Assembly: GCA_001689415.1 (NCBI GenBank)
Contig: LUJM01000018.1
Location: 1 to 39,087 of the forward strand
Length of the DNA stretch: 39,087 nucleotides
Reading direction: 5' to 3'
Origin: Bacteroidales bacterium M2
GTDB lineage: Bacteria; Bacteroidota; Bacteroidia; Bacteroidales; Muribaculaceae
Both the position numbers and the translations under genes were made by a program. Under the pieces are notes generated by a model. It saw only the letters and a program-made list of their open reading frames with translations, did no database searches and was not told where the DNA came from. Below, piece after piece: positions 16,229 through 25,375 of the stretch. Each line of letters starts with the position of its first letter. Positions within the stretch are counted from its first letter, which is position 1.

Positions 16229-17299
16229 TTATTCTTTATCCTTTTCCTTGTCTTTTTCTACATGTTGGCGGCGGAGGGGATGACGGTAGGCGTAGTCGTA
16301 GCTGCGGCGGTTGCGGTAGATGTCGATTGCGGCGTATATGGCGCTGCGCATGCTGTCGGGCGATGCTTCGTTTTTACCTGCGATGTCGTAGCCGGTGCCG
16401 TGGTCGGGCGATGTGCGCACAAAGGGCAATCCTGCCGTGAAGTTGACACCGCTATCCATAGCGAGGGTCTTGAAGGGAGTGAGACCCTGGTCGTGGTACA
16501 TGGCGAGGATGCCGTCGAAGTGACTGTAAGCACCGCTGCCGAAGAAGCCGTCGGAGGCATAGGGGCCGAAGGCAAGAATCTTCTTCTCGCGCACGGCTGC
16601 GAGGGCGGGATTGATAATGGTTTCTTCTTCCTTGCCCAGCAAGCCGTCTTCTCCGGCGTGGGGGTTGAGCGACAGCACAGCGATACGCGGCGACTGGATG
16701 CCGAAATCGCGACGCAGAGAACGGTCGAAGCGCTCGAGTTTCTGCTCTATCAATTCGGGCGTAAGGGCCTCGGGCACGCTTGCAAGGGGCATGTGGGCTG
16801 TTGCCAGGGCGATGCGCATGCTGTCGTTGCACATAATCATCAAGGCCTGGTCGCCCTCCTCGCCAAGGCGGGCCTCAAGATACTCGGTGTGTCCGGGGAA
16901 GCTGAACTCGGCGTTCTGGATAGTTTTCTTGTTGATTGGAGCAGTGACGAGCACGTCGATATCGCCTGCCACAAGGTCGGCCACTGCGGCCTCGAGGGCA
17001 GCAAATGCGGCCTGTCCGGCAGCTTCGGCAGCAACTCCCGGGTCGATTTTGAGGTCCTCGCCCACTACGTTGATGATATTGAACTGTCCCTCGCGGGCGT
17101 CTGCGGCACTGTCGATGCGGTTGAGCTGCACCAGGGCAAGCTCCATAGCCTTGCGGTAAAACGCCGCCGCCTTGCCCGAGCCGTATACGATTATCGTGCA
17201 CAGGTCGGCCATGCGCTCATCTTCGAGCACCTTGAGTATCACTTCGTAGCCGATACCGTTGGTGTCTCCGTGGGTGATACCCACTCGTATCTTATCCAT
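16229..17299 (-). CDS. pdxA: 4-hydroxythreonine-4-phosphate dehydrogenase
   Basis: 356 aa. It oxidises 4-phosphohydroxy-L-threonine with NAD in the DXP-dependent pyridoxal phosphate pathway. RVGITHGDTNGIGYEV (5-20) is the family N-terminus. TAPINKKTI and FPGHTEYLE are substrate-binding segments. SLNPHAGEDGLLG and AMYHDQGLTPFK carry metal-ligand histidines, and VRTSPDHGTGYDIAGK is the conserved C-terminal motif. The last residues EKDKEKDKE are a low-complexity charged tail not needed by the fold; they end right beside the G10 tract. The start lies 27 nt after the rlmN stop, so it is the last gene of the lysS unit. Confidence 0.95.
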   Translation of the reverse strand: MDKIRVGITHGDTNGIGYEVILKVLEDERMADLCTIIVYGSGKAAAFYRKAMELALVQLNRIDSAADAREGQFNIINVVGEDLKIDPGVAAEAAGQAAFAALEAAVADLVAGDIDVLVTAPINKKTIQNAEFSFPGHTEYLEARLGEEGDQALMIMCNDSMRIALATAHMPLASVPEALTPELIEQKLERFDRSLRRDFGIQSPRIAVLSLNPHAGEDGLLGKEEETIINPALAAVREKKILAFGPYASDGFFGSGAYSHFDGILAMYHDQGLTPFKTLAMDSGVNFTAGLPFVRTSPDHGTGYDIAGKNEASPDSMRSAIYAAIDIYRNRRSYDYAYRHPLRRQHVEKDKEKDKE

Positions 17300-17326
17300 G
17301 ATTATTTCGATTATTTATGGATTAAA

Positions 17327-18343
17327 CTATTTCTTAGCCCCGGCAAGCATACCGCAGGCGGCCATTATATCCTCGCCTCGCGAGGCTCGTATGGTGGCGA
17401 TGATACCGGCAGCGTTGAGGGTGTCGCGAAAACGCTCCATGGTACCCTGCGACGACGGACGGCCCTCGAAACCGGGTGTGCGGTGAAAGCGAATCAGGTT
17501 GACCCTTGCATCGGTACCGCGCAGCAAGCGGGCCAGCGCCTCGGCATGGCGGGCATCATCGTTGAGGCCCTCAAACATCGTATACTCTATCGACAAACGC
17601 CGCTGGTGGGCGAAATCGTGCTGCCGCAGAGTGGCCAGAATGTCGGCCATAGGGTATGCCCGCTGCACAGGCATGATCGACAGTCGCTCGTCGGCAAATG
17701 GCGAGTGAAGGCTCACCGCGATATGGGCCTGAGTGCGATTGAGGAGCAGGTCGAGACCGGGCTGTTTGCCAATCGTCGACACAGTTATGCGCCTCGGGCT
17801 CCATGCCATGCCCCATTGCGAGGTAAGGATGTCGACAGTACGCAACACGGCATCGATGTTGTCGGCAGGTTCGCCCATGCCCATAAATACGATATTGGTG
17901 AGGCTTTCGCTCTCGGGTATCGACAGCACCTGGTTGATAATCGCCCCGGCATCGAGGTCGCCCTGCCAGCCACCCTGCCCTGTCATGCAGAATCGGCAAT
18001 TCATCTTGCAACCGGCCTGGCTCGATATGCACAGGGTTGCACGGTCGCGGTCGGGGATATACACGGCTTCGACGTCGCGGCCACCGACACCCTTGAAAAG
18101 GTACTTTGCCGTGCCGTCTTTGCTACGTGCCTCGGCAATAGGGGCTTCGCGCCCTACCTCGTAGCCGTTGTCGCGCAGCCACGCGCGGGCCGACTTTGGC
18201 AGGTCGGTCATCGCATCTATATCAGTGACTCCACGTTTATAAAGCCACGCCGCCATTTGCTTTGCGGCAAATTTGCGCAGCCCGGCCTCGGCGGCAACCG
18301 CCTCCAGCCCGCCAAGATCGAGTCCTAAGAGCTTTTTATTCAT
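17327..18343 (-). CDS. rlmN: 23S rRNA (A2503-C2)/tRNA (A37-C2) methyltransferase
   Basis: 338 aa radical-SAM enzyme that methylates C2 of A2503 in 23S rRNA and A37 in some tRNAs. The Fe-S ligands are Cys112, Cys116 and Cys119 in GCKMNCRFC. Cys105 (TLCISSQ) and Cys330 (AACGML) occupy the positions of the two catalytic cysteines of E. coli RlmN (118 and 355), with the same spacing to the cluster. FMGMGEPADN and SPRRITVSTIG are further hallmarks, and the N-terminal HhH-like domain (about 1-95) fits RlmN rather than Cfr. Its ATG is only 5 nt after the stop of the restriction endonuclease gene, so expression is now tied to the R-M insertion. Confidence 0.95.
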   Translation of the reverse strand: MNKKLLGLDLGGLEAVAAEAGLRKFAAKQMAAWLYKRGVTDIDAMTDLPKSARAWLRDNGYEVGREAPIAEARSKDGTAKYLFKGVGGRDVEAVYIPDRDRATLCISSQAGCKMNCRFCMTGQGGWQGDLDAGAIINQVLSIPESESLTNIVFMGMGEPADNIDAVLRTVDILTSQWGMAWSPRRITVSTIGKQPGLDLLLNRTQAHIAVSLHSPFADERLSIMPVQRAYPMADILATLRQHDFAHQRRLSIEYTMFEGLNDDARHAEALARLLRGTDARVNLIRFHRTPGFEGRPSSQGTMERFRDTLNAAGIIATIRASRGEDIMAACGMLAGAKK

Positions 18344-18348
18344 CTCTA

Positions 18349-19206
18349 TTATATAGCCAAGTCAAAAGGTAAATCACTAATATCCTTGAGTCGTTTTCCA
18401 GATATTAGAATATCAAGCATTTCGATTGAATCTTCTGCCCCGGTTTGTTTCACAGCCTCAATGAGCTCATAAAGAGCGAAATGATACATGCAGTCTATAT
18501 CACCTGTTCCAAGGGCGAGAGAAGCAAGCCGGGCAGGCAAAGGTTCTCCTGTTATAACGGCAATGTGCGGTAAATGACCTTTGCGATTACGAATCAACCC
18601 TAATGCCTCTGTACGGCTATTCTGAGCACGGTCGCTACGCATAGTCCATTTTGCGGATATCGATGCATGCAGTATTGGCAGCTTGTTGAAATGCTCTCGT
18701 ATTGCGGTCATTGTAGCGATATTGTCATCAACTATCAGCTGTGAATTATTGATGAAACTATCATCTTCCGGCTCGCGGTACATTACTATATCCGGAGCAA
18801 CAAGATAAGAATTTCCCAAGCATGAGGCGATATTGGCATCGTGCTTAACAATTTCGCTCAGATATTCAAGGTGGGAATACTGATAAAAGCTACTCGTCTT
18901 GAGGGCATTTCTATTACCCAATTTCACCAAGTGCCATTTGCCTGGCCTAAGGTGTGATAGCAAAGGGAATGCCTCCGTAAGAAACTCAAGGTTAATGGTC
19001 TCGAAAGCAGCCCCAAGGGTTTGTCCTAAACACTTTTCATGTGTTTCTACCAACAACTGCTCGGCAATACTTTTTGCAATCCTGACAGATAGTCGAGAAG
19101 ATTTATCTGCATTGCTTGGTACTCCGGCATTGTCAACGCTTAAGACTCCGCGCTCCAATAAAGACTTATGGTATCGGTCTCTAATTATTCGTATTTTCGA
19201 TTCCAT
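18349..19206 (-). CDS. NgoMIV-family type II restriction endonuclease (predicted GCCGGC)
   Basis: 285 aa, one residue shorter than NgoMIV (286 aa as I recall it). Every catalytic and recognition residue I know of for NgoMIV is found shifted by exactly one: Glu69 (AAFET), Asp139 (APD), Ser184 and Lys186 (SISAKW), the RSDR motif at 190-193 that reads CCGG, and Glu200 (RTEA). These tetrameric enzymes cut G^CCGGC. The gene starts inside the 3' end of the methyltransferase gene (26-nt overlap), which would couple R to M translation. Composition is visibly more AT-rich than neighbouring lysS, gpsA and rlmN. Specificity is inferred from the motif alignment; a related CCGG-core site is the alternative. 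Confidence 0.88.
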   Translation of the reverse strand: MESKIRIIRDRYHKSLLERGVLSVDNAGVPSNADKSSRLSVRIAKSIAEQLLVETHEKCLGQTLGAAFETINLEFLTEAFPLLSHLRPGKWHLVKLGNRNALKTSSFYQYSHLEYLSEIVKHDANIASCLGNSYLVAPDIVMYREPEDDSFINNSQLIVDDNIATMTAIREHFNKLPILHASISAKWTMRSDRAQNSRTEALGLIRNRKGHLPHIAVITGEPLPARLASLALGTGDIDCMYHFALYELIEAVKQTGAEDSIEMLDILISGKRLKDISDLPFDLAI

Positions 19207-20140
19207 TTTGCAACACTTTGATGATTTCTATGCCTATTGCTTTGGCTACCGGCGGTGGGAATGCGTTACCGATCATTCTGCAAGCAGCTGTCTTGCGAAC
19301 TCCAAACTCCCAATCGTCAGGAAAACCCTGAATTCTTGCAAGCATTTTAGTCGTAAGCCTTGGCATACCTTCAAAATCGGCCAATGGCGCGGCATCTGCC
19401 ACACCCCTACCGTCAATACCGAGCTCTGCCCAGGCGGCTTTTGCCCTCGTAGGGCCTAAATCAGGGCCTCCGTGTTTTTTGCTGCCGCCAACGATAGTTG
19501 GTGCAATTTTATCCGCCTTTACAAGCCATTGCGGATATTCCTTCCAGCCGTTTTGCGATATCAGGTCGCCTATGGCCATGCCGACTGTCACCGGGGCCGC
19601 ATCTTGCGGTTGGGGGAATTCAAACGAATCATCGATATCGTGACGAATCCCTACAATTACTACTCTGGGTCTTAATTGAGGAACGCCATAATCCGACGAA
19701 TTTAGCAACTTAATGTGCGGGCTATATCCAAGGTCTGTCAAAGTGTTAAGGATGTGCTCGCGATATTCTTTAAATTTCGGAGACATCAGGCCTTTGACAT
19801 TCTCTATCATTACAGCTTTGGGCTTTATCTCATCAGTAAGCCTCAAGATATGGGGAAACAAATCTCGCTCATCTTCCGCCCCAAGCTGCTTGCCGGCAAT
19901 GCTGAATGGCGGACAGGGAACGCCGCCAGCCAGCAAATCTATTTTTCCGCAATACGGTTTTCCGTCAAACTCTCTTACGTCTTGCCGACGGACATTCCAA
20001 TTAGGCCTATTATAACGGAGTATGTCGCAGTAATCCTTTTCAATTTCCACCACCATTGCATGCTGAAAACCAGCATTTTCGAGGCCTAAAGCCTGTCCGC
20101 CGGCACCAGCACATATTTCGATAGAAACAAATGGACTCAT
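19181..20140 (-). CDS. C5-cytosine DNA methyltransferase of the NgoMIV-like system
   Basis: 319 aa. It transfers methyl from SAM to C5 of cytosine, protecting host DNA from the endonuclease encoded directly after it. Motif I is EICAGAGGQALGLENAG (8-24). Motif IV is GGVPCPPFS with catalytic Cys76. Motif VI is IENVKG (113 on), motif VIII is PQLRPRVVIVG, and motif X is MIGNAFPPPVAKAIG. The target recognition domain lies roughly at 180-270. It starts 30 nt after the gpsA stop and lacks an obvious promoter of its own, so it is likely read from the lysS promoter. No controller (C) protein gene is present. Confidence 0.93.
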   Translation of the reverse strand: MSPFVSIEICAGAGGQALGLENAGFQHAMVVEIEKDYCDILRYNRPNWNVRRQDVREFDGKPYCGKIDLLAGGVPCPPFSIAGKQLGAEDERDLFPHILRLTDEIKPKAVMIENVKGLMSPKFKEYREHILNTLTDLGYSPHIKLLNSSDYGVPQLRPRVVIVGIRHDIDDSFEFPQPQDAAPVTVGMAIGDLISQNGWKEYPQWLVKADKIAPTIVGGSKKHGGPDLGPTRAKAAWAELGIDGRGVADAAPLADFEGMPRLTTKMLARIQGFPDDWEFGVRKTAACRMIGNAFPPPVAKAIGIEIIKVLQNGIENTNN

Positions 20141-20170
20141 ATGCTCTATAATCTGCTAAGTCTTATCAGT

Positions 20171-21172
20171 TTAATTAAATGTCTGGGCCATTGAGCGGAA
20201 TGCCCGCGAGGCCGATACGCCGCGATATAGTATCGAGTACACCGCGTTGAGTATAGGCATGTCGATGCCGTGGCGCTGGTTGATATCCCAGATACATTTT
20301 GCACCGTAGTAGCCCTCGGCGGTCTGCTCCATTTCCATGCGGGCGGCCTTGACCGAATAGCCCTTGCCTATCATCGAACCGAAGTTGTGGTTACGCGAAA
20401 AGCGCGAGTAGGCCGTTACCAGCAGGTCGCCAAGATAAACCGAGTCGCAGATATGGCGCTGGCGCGGCGACACTGCGGCCACGAAGCGCTCCATTTCGCG
20501 GATTGCATTACTGATGAGTACGGCGCAGAAATTGTCGCCGGTCTTCATGCCGTGCACGATACCGGCTGCTATCGCATACACATTCTTGAGCACCGAGGCA
20601 TACTCTATGCCCTCTACATCGCTCGATGTGATTGCCCGCGTATTATTGCCGCGAAGGCAGTTGGCAAAAATCTCGGCGAGGTCAAGGTCGTTGCAGCCAA
20701 TGGTAAGATAACTGGGACGGTCGAGCGCCACTTCCTCGGCATGGCAGGGGCCCGACACAACCAAGGTACGGTCGAGCGAGGTGCCGAACACGCGGGCCAT
20801 GTAGTCGGTGATAAGCTCGTTGGTATCAGGCACAATGCCCTTTACCGCCGATACTATATTCTTGTGCGAAATATCGGCCGTGATCTTATCTACGTGGTCT
20901 TTGAAGTACGGCGACGGCATCACCATCAGCAGCGTGTCGGCCTTGTTGCAAACATAGTTTATGTCGCTCGAAAAGTCGATACGGCTGATGTCGAAGTCTA
21001 CATCGGTCAGGTAGGCCGGGTTGTGGCCCAGGCGCTTGAAATCCTCGATGCGGTCATCGCGCCGCATATACCAGGTTATCGTCGGACAACTTTGCAGCAC
21101 AAGCTTGGCAAGGGCCGTAGCCCAACTGCCACCGCCCATTACCGCGATATGCCCCGGGAAATTAGTGTCCAT
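20171..21172 (-). CDS. gpsA: Glycerol-3-phosphate dehydrogenase [NAD(P)+]
   Basis: 333 aa from MDTNFPGHIAVMGGGSW at 21172. A longer frame to 21208 would overlap lysS by 25 nt and adds an Arg-rich leader foreign to the family. GpsA reduces dihydroxyacetone phosphate to sn-glycerol-3-phosphate for phospholipid synthesis. The Rossmann motif is AVMGGGSWATALA. VSAVKGIV, VSGPCHAEEVA and VLKNVYAIAAGIVHGM (catalytic lysine) are the other landmarks, with SRNHNFGSMIGKG near the C-terminus. It lies 11 nt after lysS and is followed by the methyltransferase gene, so the R-M genes separate it from rlmN. Confidence 0.95.
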   Translation of the reverse strand: MDTNFPGHIAVMGGGSWATALAKLVLQSCPTITWYMRRDDRIEDFKRLGHNPAYLTDVDFDISRIDFSSDINYVCNKADTLLMVMPSPYFKDHVDKITADISHKNIVSAVKGIVPDTNELITDYMARVFGTSLDRTLVVSGPCHAEEVALDRPSYLTIGCNDLDLAEIFANCLRGNNTRAITSSDVEGIEYASVLKNVYAIAAGIVHGMKTGDNFCAVLISNAIREMERFVAAVSPRQRHICDSVYLGDLLVTAYSRFSRNHNFGSMIGKGYSVKAARMEMEQTAEGYYGAKCIWDINQRHGIDMPILNAVYSILYRGVSASRAFRSMAQTFN

Positions 21173-21183
21173 ATCGATTGTTT

Positions 21184-22914
21184 TTATTCTCCGGCTGCGG
21201 CCACCCACGCTTTGACATCGTCGTTGGTAGGATTGGCAAGGCCGAGCTTGTTCTTTTTATTAAAACCGCAGAGTTCCTGGAAAAGTTTATTAGGATTCAT
21301 CGGCGCCAGAGCGGCAACGGTGGTGACACCGAGCTTCTGCAGCGGTGCAACCCACTCCTCGGGGATGCCGATAGCAGTGTAAGCCTCTACGGCATCGCGT
21401 TTTTCTACCTTTTCGGGGCGCATCTGGGGGAACAGAAGCACTTCCTGGATAGTAGTCTGGCCGGTCATAAGCATCACCAGGCGGTCCATACCGATACCCA
21501 TGCCCGATGTGGGGGGCATACCATACTCGAGGGCGCGGATAAAGTCGGCGTCGATAATCATTGCCTCATCATCGCCCTTCTCGCCAAGGCGCATCTGCTC
21601 TACAAAGCGCTCGTACTGGTCGATAGGGTCGTTGAGCTCTGAGTAGGCGTTGGCAAGCTCCTTGCCGTTGACCATGAGCTCGAAACGCTCGGTAAGCTCC
21701 GGATTGTTGCGGTGGCGCTTGGTAAGCGGAGACATCTCGATAGGATAGTCGGTGATAAATGTGGGCTGGATGTACGATCCTTCGCATTTTTCGCCGAAGA
21801 TTTCGTCGATAAGTTTACCCTTGCCCATAGTCTCGTCGACTTCGATACCCATTTCGCGGGCAGCGGCGCGGAGTTCGTCCTCGCTCTTACCCTCGATGTC
21901 GTAGCCGGTATGATCCTTGATTGCCTGCGCCATAGTCACGCGGGGGAACGGTGCCTTGAAGCTGATCACGTTGTCGCCAACCTTGACATCGGTTGTACCG
22001 TTGACATCCAGACAAATCTTCTCGAGCATCTTCTCGGTGAAGCTCATCATCCAGTTATAGTCCTTGTACGAAACATAGATTTCCATACAGGTAAACTCGG
22101 GGTTGTGGGTGCGGTCCATACCCTCGTTGCGGAAGTTCTTAGAGAACTCGTATACGCCTTCGAAGCCGCCCACAATCAGACGCTTGAGATACAATTCGTC
22201 GGCAATACGCAGGTACAAAGGTATATCGAGGGCGTTGTGGTGAGTGATAAAGGGTCGAGCGGCAGCTCCACCGGGTATCGACTGAAGGATAGGAGTTTCC
22301 ACCTCGATATAGCCCACATTGTTGAAATACTCGCGCATCGAGCTGTAGACGCGTGTGCGCTTGAGGAATATCTGCTTTACACCGTCGTTGACAACAAGGT
22401 CAACATAGCGGCGGCGGTAACGAAGCTCGGGATCATCGAAAGCATCGTAGCGAACACCGTCTTTCTCCTTTACGATAGGCAGCGGACGGAGCGACTTGCT
22501 AAGCACAGTCAGCGACTGGGCATGTACCGAAATCTCGCCTGTCTGGGTGCGGAACACATAGCCGGTGATACCGACAAAGTCGCCGATATCAAGAAGCTTC
22601 TTGAATACGATATTGTATAGGTCCTTGTCCTCGGAGGGGCAGATATCATCACGCGAGATGTATACCTGTATGCGGCCTCGCGAATCCTGAAGCTCCATAA
22701 ACGAAGCTTTACCCATGATACGACGGCTCATGATACGTCCGGCGATGCTTACCTCGCGCACCGGGGCATCATCATCAAAGTGTGTTTTTATCTCATCGCT
22801 GTAACCTGTCACTACATATTCTGCTGCAGGATAAGGCTCTATGCCCATCGCTCGCAGCGACGCCATACTGTTGCGGCGTATCTGTTCCTGTTCGCTTAGT
22901 TCGCTTACGTTCAT
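21184..22914 (-). CDS. lysS: Lysyl-tRNA synthetase (class II)
   Basis: 576 aa, longer than the roughly 500 aa of E. coli LysRS. The anticodon-binding OB fold is N-terminal (VSIAGRIMSRRIMGKASFMELQ, about 56-77). The class II core has motif 2 (FRNEGMDRTHNPEFTCMEIY, about 265-284) and motif 3 (GMGIGMDRLVMLMTG). EVETPILQSIPGGAAARPF is the LysS-specific motif 1 region. A C-terminal extension of about 65 residues (LGVTTVAALAP... through AWVAAAGE) resembles an HhH-like appendage seen in Bacteroidales enzymes. It heads the minus-strand unit lysS-gpsA-M-R-rlmN-pdxA, with a consensus promoter at 23014-23044. Confidence 0.97.
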   Translation of the reverse strand: MNVSELSEQEQIRRNSMASLRAMGIEPYPAAEYVVTGYSDEIKTHFDDDAPVREVSIAGRIMSRRIMGKASFMELQDSRGRIQVYISRDDICPSEDKDLYNIVFKKLLDIGDFVGITGYVFRTQTGEISVHAQSLTVLSKSLRPLPIVKEKDGVRYDAFDDPELRYRRRYVDLVVNDGVKQIFLKRTRVYSSMREYFNNVGYIEVETPILQSIPGGAAARPFITHHNALDIPLYLRIADELYLKRLIVGGFEGVYEFSKNFRNEGMDRTHNPEFTCMEIYVSYKDYNWMMSFTEKMLEKICLDVNGTTDVKVGDNVISFKAPFPRVTMAQAIKDHTGYDIEGKSEDELRAAAREMGIEVDETMGKGKLIDEIFGEKCEGSYIQPTFITDYPIEMSPLTKRHRNNPELTERFELMVNGKELANAYSELNDPIDQYERFVEQMRLGEKGDDEAMIIDADFIRALEYGMPPTSGMGIGMDRLVMLMTGQTTIQEVLLFPQMRPEKVEKRDAVEAYTAIGIPEEWVAPLQKLGVTTVAALAPMNPNKLFQELCGFNKKNKLGLANPTNDDVKAWVAAAGE

Positions 22915-23013
22915 TATTGTAGTCTTTTATTTAAGTCCCGCAAGCCCTAACTTGCAAAACTTAAGTTCTTTATATATTCAATTCAGCGAGGGCGTAAACC
23001 CCCAATTAAAGTG

Positions 23014-23044
23014 CAAATATAGCAAAAACGCGCGACATATCAAA
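23014..23044 (-). promoter_or_regulatory. Consensus promoter of the lysS operon
   Basis: On the minus strand TTTG (23044-23041), exactly 19 nt, TATATTTG (23021-23014): a perfect Bacteroidota promoter. The start would be near 23007, giving a leader of about 90 nt. Confidence 0.7.
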
Positions 23045-23090
23045 AACGCCCCTGATTTTCAAACCAACGACCAATAAACTGATAAAAATT

Positions 23091-23410
23091 TTCGCGGAAT
23101 CTATCGAGCACCTTATACCAAGCGCCCCATCAATCATTAGGCCCCCAGGCAGACTTAGCCGCTTAGTATATTCCTTCGTTGGCTGAATTCCGGACAATAT
23201 TAAATCAAACTTTCATGTGATCTTTAACTACAATCGAAAAGTGAATTACAATGGAACCCCACTCCATCTCGTTATGGAGTTCACGGAATTTTAAGCCAAT
23301 TTCGCGGAATCGCATTCCGGCATACAAAACATATAATATATTGACAACAGCCACTATAGCCTTCAATACAGCCCATATTTCGCGGAAAGTTCGCGGAAAG
23401 TTCGCGGAAT
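23091..23410 (-). repeat. TTCCGCGAA repeats in a decayed reading frame
   Basis: The 540-bp gap 22915-23454 has no intact gene. On the minus strand TTCCGCGAA occurs at 23410-23401, 23400-23390, 23389-23379, 23310-23301 and 23100-23091, plus a TTCCGTGAA variant near 23288-23279. Three copies are back to back as 11-bp units. One frame is open for 76 codons (23435-23208) and reads F-R-E at three of these copies (TFREI, RFREI, KFREL). The frame of the AlbA_2 gene is open for 57 codons past its TAG. This looks like eroded coding sequence, probably an old tail of the upstream gene. Confidence 0.5.
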
Positions 23411-23454
23411 GAATAGTTGTGATGTCTAATATAGATTACGTCACACAACCAAGA

Positions 23455-25125
23455 CTACTTCTCACTATTATCTCCCGGGCCAAGCTCCCAATTCCTGTTA
23501 AGCCCAACATGGATTTTTCCACTTTTGCGAAGACATTTCAAGAGATAGTCAATATGGTTCTTCTTCTGACGGTCATTCAATGCATTGGGAAGTTTTCCAA
23601 ACAGAAGCTTATCGATTTTGTCTCGGCGAAGTCTTGTATGATCATTTATTAATTTCAGTATTAGATCTTTATAATAATCATCATCGAATCCCTTCAGGTC
23701 GGTGTATTCAGCTTCCATATTAGTCAGCTGAGCGATTTTACGACTGATGATGATGTGAGGATGTCTACCCTCTATAAGTTTCAATTCTCTAAGCCTCATA
23801 CGAGCGTCCTTGCTTATGGGCTTATTCCTCTGTACCCTGTCAAGCAGGAAAACTGTTGTCAAGTCAAGACTGCTATTTTCCATCAATGCAGTAGAATACT
23901 CTACATTGATAACCTGTCCCGGCATCACCATAATGACATGTGTGTCGGTAGAACTATCGTAATCGGGCATAGGAAGGTAGCGATTGCGCTGACGCTCATA
24001 CATATCATGAATTCCGAAACCTTGACTGTCAACCATATTGAGATTAAGCATCGCACTCTTAAGAAACTCATTGCGATATCTTGTAGGGGTCTTTTCACCC
24101 TCTATGTAATCAGAATATTTACCTTCATAAAAAGACCCCGCGTTTTGAAACCGTACACTGTCAGCCGTCTCCGTGACCACAATACGTTCTTTCTTGGTAT
24201 AATCCTGATGCATGATGCAATTATGCAGAGCTTCAAGAAGTGAACGCTGGTCATACTTGGACACCGGGGAAGGCAGCAATGCATTAGACGGAAAAATCTT
24301 TATCTGATAATTTCTTATTTCCTCGCGCAACTTTACAGCGGTAAGCAAGAATGGAGGATAGAATATTTGGGCAGCACGCTCTTCTCCGGTCTGAAGCTTC
24401 CATACCATCTCAGCCGGATGATTAATATAATGAACTGATTCTTCCTTGCCAAGCAGAAGCAAGGCTGTACGCGTAATCTTACCGTTTCTGGTCACTTTGG
24501 CTTTATCTAAAAACGTTTCTACGCTCCACTTACGAGCCTCATCCGCTCGTTTGGGGTATCGCTCACAATAACCATCCAATGCCTTTTGTATGGCATCTTC
24601 ATCAAGATCTGTGTAATCAGCCTCTTCAACGACCTCTGCCGACCAATCATAATGCACAATCTCTTCGTTGAGAATCACATTCTCCCGCTCGGCGGTAAGT
24701 TCCACAAGTGAATCTCCTATTCTTTGCCATTTTTTCTTATGAGCCAATACCGGACGTCGAGGCAAATGTTTGGGGATATTGATAATCCATACCGTTTTGC
24801 CGGTATCTGAGGTGACAAACTCTTCCACGAACAGCCCCTCTGACGGAAGATTGGGACACATCTCCACCATCTTATATACTATTGAGGTGCTGTCAAAATT
24901 GAATTTCGACAAATCAGTTCCAACTATATCCAGCGTACCATCTTTCACTCCTATGACAAGATGTCCGCCGTCCATATTTGATATTCCTGATATGTAGGAT
25001 ATTACATCCTTATGCGGATCACTCGAAAATGAATTTCTAAGATTCTTCATTTCCTTCCAGTCGCATCCGGAATCCTCTTTTGGGAATCTCCCGAGCAGAT
25101 ATGTCTGTAATTCTTTTTCTGTCAT
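23455..25125 (-). CDS. Schlafen-AlbA_2 / RecG-like ATP-binding protein
   Basis: 556 aa. The N-terminal part (about 15-140) is a Schlafen AlbA_2 domain: DWKEMKNLRNSF, then KDVISYISGISNMDGGHLVIGVKDG and IVGTDLSK. The centre (about 280-400) has the GHKL-like segment SLLEALHNCIMHQDYTKKE followed by FQNAGSF and TPTRYRNEFLKSAML, the layout of proteins annotated as RecG-like or putative DNA-binding transcriptional regulators. The C-terminus has winged-helix-like segments (RRDKIDKLLFGKLPNALNDRQ). Such genes are frequent in accessory and defence islands; biochemical roles are poorly known. It is AT-richer than its neighbours and is preceded by a broken HTH gene. The tail may once have been longer: coding-like sequence continues beyond its TAG. 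Confidence 0.82.
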   Translation of the reverse strand: MTEKELQTYLLGRFPKEDSGCDWKEMKNLRNSFSSDPHKDVISYISGISNMDGGHLVIGVKDGTLDIVGTDLSKFNFDSTSIVYKMVEMCPNLPSEGLFVEEFVTSDTGKTVWIINIPKHLPRRPVLAHKKKWQRIGDSLVELTAERENVILNEEIVHYDWSAEVVEEADYTDLDEDAIQKALDGYCERYPKRADEARKWSVETFLDKAKVTRNGKITRTALLLLGKEESVHYINHPAEMVWKLQTGEERAAQIFYPPFLLTAVKLREEIRNYQIKIFPSNALLPSPVSKYDQRSLLEALHNCIMHQDYTKKERIVVTETADSVRFQNAGSFYEGKYSDYIEGEKTPTRYRNEFLKSAMLNLNMVDSQGFGIHDMYERQRNRYLPMPDYDSSTDTHVIMVMPGQVINVEYSTALMENSSLDLTTVFLLDRVQRNKPISKDARMRLRELKLIEGRHPHIIISRKIAQLTNMEAEYTDLKGFDDDYYKDLILKLINDHTRLRRDKIDKLLFGKLPNALNDRQKKNHIDYLLKCLRKSGKIHVGLNRNWELGPGDNSEK

Positions 25126-25375
25126 TTTCTTGTTATCCTTGTTAAAATAGCGGAATATAATAAGTTGAAAAATAAGATATATTCGACTCCGCTTTGTGAA
25201 TTTAACAATTTTTTCTTGTTAAATAAAAATATACCAATTCATTTGAAAGCGTCCCAATCGTCCATATAACTAAAGCCATAACAGCGTACTGAATCGCCAA
25301 GGATTTTCTATAATGTAATCAATGAGATTAGCAGATTTCGTCCTTTGCTTTACCTTTTTTCTTCATTGCTATCCG

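Noticed and set aside
16199..18328. 709-codon open frame on the plus strand
   Set aside because: It lies exactly antisense to pdxA and rlmN, whose proteins carry complete family motifs. High GC and codon bias explain the long shadow frame.
20270..21382. 370-codon open frame on the plus strand
   Set aside because: Antisense shadow of gpsA and the end of lysS; its product has no recognisable motif.
23379..23410. Tandem TTCGCGGAA units as a CRISPR array
   Set aside because: Units of 11 bp without spacers and no cas genes nearby; they read better as repeated codons.
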